The notes under the pieces were generated by a model that was not told the origin of the DNA, made no database searches, and saw only the letters and a program-made list of their open reading frames with translations. From Chenopodium formosanum (taxonomy: Eukaryota; Streptophyta; Magnoliopsida; Caryophyllales; Amaranthaceae): a stretch of 64,000 bases of DNA. Location: the NCBI GenBank assembly GCA_024500155.1, contig CM044877.1:79530501-79594500 (forward strand), read 5' to 3'. Position numbers and translations under genes: made by a program. Positions within the stretch are counted from its first letter, which is position 1. Every line of letters begins with the position of its first letter. Positions 56,590 through 64,000 of the stretch are shown one piece after another.

Positions 56590-57760
56590 AAAAAAAAAAA
56601 ATTGGGAAATTCTCTTTGATGAACTCCAACTTTTTCATTTTCTAAGTGGTAAACGTTCTTAAATTTTATTATCAATGGTAAACCTAAATTTTTATATTGA
56701 GTCAATTACAACATTAATGATGAATTTTAACTAGATATTTAACCATAGTTAGTTTTTTTTTTTTTCATTTATTTTAGAAATATTTTTTTATCAAACCTAA
56801 AAAAAAAAAAAAAAAAAAAAAAAAAGCAAACCCCACCCACAGCAGCCCCTCCCCCGTCAGCCACCCTGCACTCCTCCTTAACCCCAACTCTGCCACCATG
56901 TCCCCATTCCCGCTGCTCCACCCACCGACCACCATACCCTCTCCCCATTTCCCCCTAGCTCGACTCTCGCTCCACCCCAATCCTCCCCAAAAACCACCCA
57001 CTCCCCTTCCCCAAACTACCCCTCCCTTGTTTTTCGGCCCCCCAAAACCACTATAACCCATTCGAAACCACTCATCCACCGTCGACCTCACTAACCACCC
57101 CGAAAACTGATCCCCTTCCCCGACGACCTCCCTCCTCTGTTCTCCGACCCAAAACCCTAAATCCAACCCAAAAACACAAAAAAAAAACCCAAATTCGTTC
57201 ATCCAAATCCAGAAATCGAATTCGGGTTTTTAGGTGGGGTTTAAGGTTTTCGGGCCGCGCGAAAGAGAAGGGGACTTGTCGAGGAAGAGGGTCGTTTTTC
57301 GGGGTGGTTAGCAACGACGGTGACTGAGGGTGGGGGGTGGTTAGCGAACGATGGTGGTTGAGGGTGTGGGGGATGTGTCGAGATGGAGGAAAGAGAGAAA
57401 GTGGGGCGGGGAGACTTGACGATGGTGGCTGAGGGTGTGGGGGAGGTTCAGTGTCGCCGGCCGAGGATAGGGGGAGCTTGGGCGTCGCCGTCAGGGGCTT
57501 GGCCGCCGGCTGGGGGAGGGGGCTGCTGGTGGCTAGGCTGGGTGGGGGAGGGATATGGTTTTTTTTTTTTTATAAATATTTTATAATGAATTAACTATTC
57601 AAAAAATAATAAAACTAACTATAGTTAAGGATTTTCATTAAAATAACTCTTATCAAGAGTAACAAAAAATTTAGGTTTACCATTGATAATAAAATTTAAG
57701 AATGTTTACCACTTAAAAAATGAAAAAACTTGGAGTTTACCAAAGAGAATTTCCCAAAAA
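56590..57760. mobile_element. inverted-repeat element nested in C3
   Basis: 56603-56760 (ttgggaaattctctttgatg, aacttttt, ggtaaac, attatcaatggtaaacc) is the inverted counterpart of 57570-57757 (accattgataataaaa, ggagtttaccaaagagaattt). The arms are about 150 bp. Between them is a C-rich, then G-rich, 740-bp core without a supported gene. This is either a MULE-type or a foldback element. Target duplication was not resolved. Confidence 0.6.
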
Positions 57761-57839
57761 AATTAAACATCAAATTTAAATATAATAGACCAATTTCATT
57801 CTTTATAATCGAAAAAATTACAACATATAATCAAAAAAA

Positions 57840-58560
57840 AAAAAATTACAACATCAAAATGAAAAATTACAATGTATAAATCAAAAAAAAAAAACAATAT
57901 AAATCAAAAAAAAATTACAACATCAAAATGAAAAAACCCCAACAACATCTTGATTCTTCGACTTATATTCGATCATCTTGATTCTTCGATTAATTAAGAT
58001 CTAAATCAATTAACCTGCATCAATTAAAACAAAAAAATTAATAAAAGTCACTAACCAGAAAACCCAGAAAAAACCCTAAATAAAATCAAGGAAACCCAAA
58101 AATCCCAAAAAACCTAAAATAAAAACCAAAAAACCCAAAAACCCCAAAAAAAAACCCCGAAAAACCCCCAAAAATACGCATGCATGTTTGATTAAACCAA
58201 GAAAAATCGTTTAATTAACAAAATAAAAACCAGAAAACCCACAAAACCCAGAAACCTTAAAATCCCGAAAAAAAAACCCCAAAAAAACCCGAAAAAACCC
58301 AGAAAATGCAAAATCGTTTTGATTGAACCCAGAAAATAAAATTAAAAAAACCCCAAAAAAACCCTAGAAAAATCGTGTAATAAAACCCATCATTAAACCC
58401 AGAAAACTCGAGAAAAATCGAATTAAAATCCCAAATTGATTAAAATCACACAATTAAACCCAGAAAAATTGAATTAATATCCAAAAATCAATTAAAATCC
58501 ATTAATTAAACCCAGAAAAATCAATTAAAATCCAAAATCAAATTAAACCTAGAAATTAAA
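57840..58560. other. low-complexity A/C-rich core of C3
   Basis: Repetitive AAACCC, AAAAACCC and CAGAAAA phrases over 700 bp. No open frame. Confidence 0.6.
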
Positions 58561-59047
58561 CCTAACCTCGAATAATTTAGATGGTCTTGGTGGCCTTCAT
58601 GGTGGTGGAAACGAAAGAGAAAGAGACGAGAATCGGCAAAAAAAAATAACAGAAAAATGAAAGAGAAAGAAGAGAGAAGATATGAAATTGGAGAGTGCAA
58701 AAAGGAAAAAAAAAAATCGGGGAACATGCATATCGAGAAGAGAGAGGAGGAGAGGAGAGAGAAGGAGGATAGGAGAGAGGCTGGTGAGTGAAAATGGGGT
58801 AGGGTTAGGGTATATATAGGGGGCTTTTTTTTAATGTAATGCCACCAGTTTGGTAAACAGGTGGGAATATTGGTTTTTCCCACCGGTTCAGTTTCCCCAT
58901 ATTTTCCCCACCGGTTTTTATAAATCGGGGGCCTTAGGGCGGTGCCAATCTACTTTTTTCACCTAGTGGTAGACCCTCCCAAAGTGATGCTAAATATGGG
59001 AAGTAACAAAGGAAGGACAGTGAAACTTTGCATCATCATGTAGTGTA

Positions 59048-59275
59048 CAAACTTTTACACTCTGCCCACGGGAAACGCTGCCAGTCCTAGGATAAAAGGA
59101 GGAGGGTTACAGTGTAAATCTTTGTCACATCACTATATGAACCAACATGAGGATTTCGTAGAAGGTCACCTACACTCTAATATTTTAAGACCTCATGTTG
59201 GTTTATGTAGCCGACTCCACTTATGGGATTAAGATGTTCAAGAAGAAGAAGCAGGAGAAGATGTAGAGTGTAGAC
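59048..59275. mobile_element. about 225-bp insertion with TACACTCT ends
   Basis: Present in this copy of the duplicated block and absent from the counterpart at about 43955. The ends ttacactct and agagtgta are inverted. An internal hairpin (gaaccaacatgagg/cctcatgttggttt) lies at 59139-59206. It is a MITE-like element, class unassigned. Confidence 0.5.
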
Positions 59276-59314
59276 ATTTATATGCTATAGTTATGCAATC
59301 TTGGCAAACTATTA

Positions 59315-59405
59315 CTACCTCCTTTACACATTAGTTGCAACTTTTGGGTATTGTTTGTAAAATATAAAAAATTCCAAAGTTGCAACTAATATGTAATGGA
59401 GGTAG
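59315..59405. mobile_element. Stowaway MITE, 91 bp, copy 1
   Basis: Inverted ends CTACCTCCTTTACACATTAG and its partner (ctaatatgtaatggaggtag), with TA on both sides (59313-59314, 59406-59407). It shares ttgcaactttgg...ccaaagttgcaac and its exact length with the MITE at 60721. Confidence 0.8.
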
Positions 59406-59699
59406 TATAAAAAAAATAAAATTAAATTAAAAAAAAACGAACACACACACACATACACACAAAGATACTTTTGGATCTAAATCAAAGTAGAATCATTCGA
59501 TGTGTTAACAAATAATAATGTCTAGAAAAACCATAGAACCATTATCAGAACCATGTTGTGTTAACAAATCTTGTGTATAATTATCATTCATTGACATGAT
59601 GGATAAAATTTTTTTGTGTAAAACAATTGATCCCTGAATAGAATTTTTAAGCATTACAATCATAATCAATCAGCCTCCTAAGTAACATAGCTTCCACGT

Positions 59700-61290
59700 A
59701 ATAGAATTACCTGCCATTCATATTAGTGAACACCTCTGAAAAATGAGCATCACTTGCACTCAAAGCTTGAGGAAGGTTTTTCTTACACGGAAAAGCTAGA
59801 TGCGCTGTCAGAGATGGCAGAACAACTGACTAGCTACTGAGCATAGACAAGATTGATGCAATTGTTGGTCGTCTAGCTGCATCTTCCTGAACACACAATA
59901 ATCCAATATGGATGTATCTTTCAATTTCAGGAATCGAGAAATTTCCTCCAAGATTTGGATCAACCAACTCTAAATCGGTCCCATCATTCCAACACTTCCA
60001 TGCATGTATAAAAACATAACATCAGTTAAAGAGCTTTATATGTTAGTTTTTTCTAGCAGAAGCACTGGTTTTACTTTTTTTTATTATTCAGGGGGATAAT
60101 ATATTATGATCGAAGCTTACATGATTTAGTAAGTTCTCATCTTCTATGTTTAGATCAGTTACACTATTCCTGTGTCTACTCACAATCTCCAGAAATAAGA
60201 CTCCAAAACTAAAAACATCAGATTTGACTGAAAAATTCCCTGTTGAAGCATACTCAGGAGCCATGTAACCACTGCAGTATTTTGCATCCGCATTAAAAAA
60301 AACGAAATTTCATGACCAAGGGTTGGGGGGCTATGAATTTTATCCAAAGGAGGAGATAGGAAAGGATCGAACTTACAATGTTCCAACAACTTCACTAGTA
60401 TTTTCTTGAGTTTGGTAAACCTTGAAAAGTTTTGTCATTCCGAAATATGCAATTTTGGGGTTCATTTCTCCATTTAATAATATGTTGCTAGGCTTAAGAT
60501 TGCGATGGATAATCTTGAATCTGGAGTCTTCATGTAGATACAGAAGTCCTCTTGCAATTCCCATTACAGTCCTTTGTCGAGTCTCCCACTTCAAATGGAC
60601 TCCCTTGGTTGTACCTACAATTTCAGTCAGGACAAGAGTAAGTCATCAAGAATCAGAACTTTTCTTAAAGGGGCTCCCCTACTTGTATCTAGTATGCGTT
60701 TTCCAACATGGCCTTTTATACTAACTCCGGTCCAAATTACTCGCAACTTTGGGGTATTATTTGTGAGATATAAAATATTCCGAAGTTGCAAGTAATTTGG
60801 ACCGGAGGTAGTAACAAAGTTCAGGTTGTAATTGAAATCATACCATATAGAAATCGGTCAAGGCTTTTATTTGGCACAAACTCATATACAAGTAATTTTT
60901 CTTCTCCGTCTAAGCAAAATCCATAAAGTTTGACAAGATTCTTATGTTGCAGCTTTGCTGCTAAGCATGCTTCACTCTTGAATTCCCTGATTCCATGCCC
61001 TGAGGGACTTGCAAGCCTCTTAACTGCTATAGCTTGTCCATCTGCAATTGTTCCCTAAATTTTAAAGTGAACAAATATAAGATGTTTGTTTGACAAAAAG
61101 AAATTACAGGTATGAAGTTTGATAGAAAAAGAAAAAAACACTAGTTTCATATTATTTGTCAATTACGCAAACATACCATGTAAACAACTCCAAATCCACC
61201 TCAGCCAATTTTATTTTCAGGAGAGAAGTTGTCAGTGGGAAATTTGATAACATCAAATTGCAAACGTAGATTTTCCATGCTTTCAATCTC
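59700..61290 (-). pseudogene. CRK pseudogene 2: kinase exons 3-7 with both catalytic aspartates changed
   Basis: Paralogue of pseudogene 1 and of CRK2. Exon 3 (about 61290-61175) has a TGA in the glycine loop (IG*GGFGVVYM). Exon 4 (about 61056-60845) is clean, with the Lys of AVKRL. Exon 5 (about 60614-60378) is open but reads HRN instead of HRD (AAT at 60501-60499) and YFG instead of DFG (TAT at 60447-60445). Exon 6 lies at about 60275-60125 and exon 7 at about 60000-59700, with a TAG after ILSMLSS. No DUF26 or membrane exon is found upstream. A Stowaway MITE is inserted in intron 4. Confidence 0.88.
60721..60811. mobile_element. Stowaway MITE, 91 bp, copy 2, in the pseudogene intron
   Basis: Ends ctaactccggtccaaattac and the complement of gtaatttggaccggaggtag, with TA target sites 60719-60720 and 60812-60813. 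The paralogous sequence at 45483-45496 (ccttttataacaaag) is the empty site with a single TA. Confidence 0.9.
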
Positions 61291-61640
61291 TCAATTCCTA
61301 CAAAACATAGCAGAGGCTCATCCATACTTAAATCTCTATTAGACTACAAATTTTGTTTATCCCCCCTATAGGCTACAAATTTCTAACGATATCTTGTGTA
61401 GAAGTACCATAATGATAAACCTAATACTTGAAAATTCTATAGTACTTGATTTGAAGATTACAAAAAGCTCCATTGAGTCCACCCTAGATCTGATTTCCAT
61501 CATAACCAAGATAAGTATTGAAACATGACTGAAGTATAGAAAATGATATCATAACCAAGATAACCTTCCAGAAACTCTACTGGTATTTCCCTGAGAATCA
61601 CACCGAGATAAGTATTGAAACCTCCTTAGTAAACTCCTTA
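61291..61640. other. junction DNA between CRK pseudogene 2 and the Copia remnant
   Basis: No gene. 61495-61620 contains a short imperfect duplication (ataaccaagataagtattgaaac and ataaccaagataacc...gagataagtattgaaac). Confidence 0.4.
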
Positions 61641-64000
61641 GTTGCATGGCACATGTGAAGCCTTTAGCAACAATAAGGAGGTTTCATCATTCTGCAACAG
61701 GAGAGAAGGTTTCATCATAGACTACTCCATATTTCTGTGTGAAGCCTTAGCAGCAAGCCTAGCTTTATACCTTTCAAGTGTCCCATCTTTCTTTAGCTTC
61801 ACCTTATATACCCATTTACACCTTATAACTTTCTTACCCTTAGGCAAGTATGTAACAACCCATGTGTTGTTGGCTGCCAAAGCTTCAAGCTCTTTATTCA
61901 TGGCATCTATCCACTCTAAATGCTGTGCTGCTTTCAAAGTAAGTAGCTTGTTCTGTCACATTTGAAATCTGAGCAATGAAAGCCTTAAATGGAATAGGAA
62001 ACTCATCATAGGCAACAAAATTACACCAATGAGAAGTTGCAGAATCAACTGCACACACATAATCAATCATCCAGGCTGGTTTCTTTGTGGGTCTGGTTGA
62101 CTGTCTTTCAGGTGAAGGAGGTTGTGTTTGGGGTACATGAGAGATATTATGATCAGGGTGAGGTAGTATTTGTGTGTCTAGGTTATTTTGTGGGTCTGGT
62201 TTATGGTCAGTATTAGTTTGGTAAGGGAATAGGACAAAAATATCAGGCATACCAGGATCAAAGGTAAAACTAAAAGTTGTATCTGCTGGGAGAAAAATTG
62301 AGTCTGGTTTGGGTGTATTGTTTGAGAAATGAAATGGAAAATGTCTCTCATGAAAAGTAACATCTCTAGAAACAAACACTGTATTTTTTTCTAAATTCAG
62401 AAGCTTATAAGCTTTCTACCCAGTTGGATATCCAAGCATTACACAAGGTGTTGCTCTTGAATCAAACTTTGTCCTGCTATTTTTTAGAGTGGCAGCATAA
62501 AACAAACATCCAAAAACTTTAAGATGCTCAATGCTAGCTACAACTCCATGAACTTTCTCATATGGTGTGACATAACCAATACATGACAATGGCATTCTGT
62601 TTATTAAATGTGTTGCAGTTAGCAAACACTATCTCCAATATCTTGCAGGAACCTTAGACTGAAAGAACAAAGCTCTTGTTGTTTCTAAAAGATGCCTATG
62701 CTTCCTCTCCACAACTCCATTTTGCTGTGGAGTATCTACACAACTTCTCTGATGAAAAATCCCAAACTTCTCATATATTGTCAGTATTCTGCCCTCACAT
62801 AATTCCTTTGCATGATCAGTTCTCAAACTCTTGACTTGTACACCAAATTGAGTATGAATAAAAGTAATCAAAAACTCTAAGATATTAACACAACCAGACT
62901 TCTGTTTCATTAAAAATGTCCAAATATGTCTTGACATATCATCTACAACAATCAAGAAATAAGAACATCCATCATGAGTTCTAATTTTGTAAGGTTCCCA
63001 AGTGTCTACATGTAAGAGATCAAAGCAATTGACACTCTTAACACTATCCTTTGGAAAAGACTTCCTAACTTGTCTAGCTTTTGGAAAAATTTGACAGATG
63101 TTGTCATTACAAGCTTTATATGAGAACTTAGAATCTATATGACTCATTTTATTGAAAGGAAAATGACATAATCTCAAGTGCAGCAACTTTTCTTCATCTC
63201 CTACAGCCAAATTTACTAAGGGAATTTTATTCATTGTCTCCTTCAAGTCACCATCTGACATTGCATACAAACCTGAGTCCAAATTACCAAGAACCAGAGA
63301 AGTGTTCTGGGAGTGATCCTAAATCAAACACTTATCATGTGTAAAGACAATGTCACGACACATATCTCTACAGATCCTATGTGTGGATATCAAATTAAAG
63401 TGCAAATCAGGTACATGCAGCACATTCTTAAGCACTATACCATTGATTAACTTCACAGTGCCTATATACTTAACTTTTACCTACTTTCCATTAGCCACAT
63501 TAATTGTACTTGGAAATTTATCAAACACATCATATGAATCAAATAAACTCAAATTTGAGCATATATGACCAGTTGCTCCACTATCTACTATTCGTTTAGA
63601 ATTGAGACAAGTGATTAAGCAATTACTTGCCATATTGGCCATTCCATTGAACTGCTAAGAGCTATCCTGCTTATCTTGCTGAATAAGACTGACAAGCTTC
63701 TCATACTGTTCTTTAGTGAAGTAATTGGTGCATTCTTCTTCATCTTGACCCTCACCATAAGCTACAGCTGCAACTCTCTTCCCTTTGTTCTTGGTGAAAC
63801 CTCCCTTTGCAGGATAACCATGTAATTCCAGCACTTATCTATGGTGTGATTATTCAGCTTGCAATGATCACAAAATAGAGGTGCTCGAGCAGCTGTAGGA
63901 TAGTATCTGTTGTAAGTATTTCTCCTTTCTTCTGCAGCTGCAAATGCCATGTTGTTAGGCTACCTGGTAACAACATCAGTAATCTGCTTCTGCCTTTCAT
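61640..64000 (-). pseudogene. Ty1/Copia gag-pol, decayed, running off the window end
   Basis: Minus-strand order: gag CCHC knuckle CDHCKLNNHTIDKC (about 63890-63845); protease DSGATGHICS (about 63585-63555), then a TAG after NVANGK; gag-pre-integrase LLHLRLCHFPFNKM (about 63190-63150); integrase with Asp in LLHVDTWEPY, SLRTDHAKEL and Glu in DTPQQNGVVERKHRHLLE (63040-62660). Then come the post-integrase block RTKFDSRATPCVMLGYPTG (ending 62416), a Pro/Ser/Thr-rich linker to TRPTKKPAWMIDYV (about 62100-62050), and the RT start WIDAMNKELEAL, KGKKVIRCKWVYKVK, RYKARL (61910-61760). A frameshift before YGVVYDETFSPVAE and a breakpoint at about 61690 end it. The rest of RT, RNase H and LTRs are missing. 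Confidence 0.9.

Larger units (their letters stand above)
56303..58968. mobile_element. CACTA-type element C3, complete, 2,666 bp, TSD GTA
   Basis: Left end CACTAGTAGAAAAAG and right end CTTTTTTCACCTAGTG are inverted, with 3-bp duplications GTA at 56300-56302 and 58969-58971. The paralogous site at about 43880-43895 lacks the element. Sub-terminal palindromes use GCCACCGGTTAACCGGTGGC (56315-56530; decayed at 58845-58950). The interior holds C-rich pseudo-coding DNA at 56820-57200 and GGT-rich DNA at 57300-57560. An inverted pair of AT-rich arms (56590-56760 against 57570-57760, gggaaattctctttg type) flanks these and is probably a nested element. There is no transposase. Confidence 0.9.

Noticed and set aside
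56774..57586. Gly/Trp-rich open frames in C3
   Set aside because: G/C-rich low-complexity core between inverted arms; no domain, no splice evidence, and alternative frames are equally open.

Overview
This is a transposon-rich stretch of a flowering-plant nuclear genome. The evidence is GT-AG introns, two cysteine-rich receptor-like kinases (CRKs) of plant type, and plant lineages of Ty3/Gypsy (Tat), Ty1/Copia, MULE, CACTA and Stowaway elements. It is probably a eudicot; the species cannot be set from the sequence. All coordinates come from reading the sequence by hand, and no database search was run. 

Layout. 1-1971 is the 3' LTR and 3' internal part of a Gypsy-like family, here called R. 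1972-6266 is a CACTA element (C1) carrying a captured group-I bZIP gene fragment. G1 (6267 to about 18130) is nested in C1. It is a Tat-lineage Gypsy element on the minus strand with its 3' LTR, two plus-strand (antisense) plant-mobile-domain genes and a decayed pol. 18130-20740 holds two more R-family LTR pieces and a Copia RNase H remnant. 20740-32020 is non-coding: a 65-bp minisatellite, a second CACTA (C2), Tourist/Stowaway-like MITEs, a Mutator-type MITE with a 9-bp target duplication, a foldback element, a third R-like LTR and a 140-bp Copia LTR with its primer binding site. 32272-39075 is a complete MULE with about 157-bp inverted repeats and a perfect 9-bp target duplication. It carries a broken mudrA-type transposase, a 1.49-kb solo LTR with target duplication AGTGG inside that gene, and an intact convergent GRF zinc-finger gene. 

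41194-61290 is the only host-gene region, a CRK cluster. CRK1 (plus, 679 aa) and CRK2 (minus, 623-650 aa) are intact seven-exon genes whose three central kinase exons have identical lengths (211, 238 and 151 nt). CRK pseudogenes lie at 44460-45600 and 59700-61290, with a kinase scrap near 46200. The block 43490-45600 was copied to 55650-61290, and the second copy then received a CACTA (C3), Stowaway MITEs and another insertion. The first copy preserves the empty sites. The window ends in a decayed Copia pol on the minus strand. 

Four points stand out. (1) G1's pol is dead, but one antisense mobile-domain gene is open over 472 codons with its own TATA box. (2) Promoter-like sites in three LTR families and at the antisense genes share one design: a short GC-rich palindromic array a few tens of bases upstream of a TATA box. 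(3) The MULE's accessory GRF gene is intact while its transposase is broken. (4) Three CACTA elements each carry a different palindromic word repeated at their ends.
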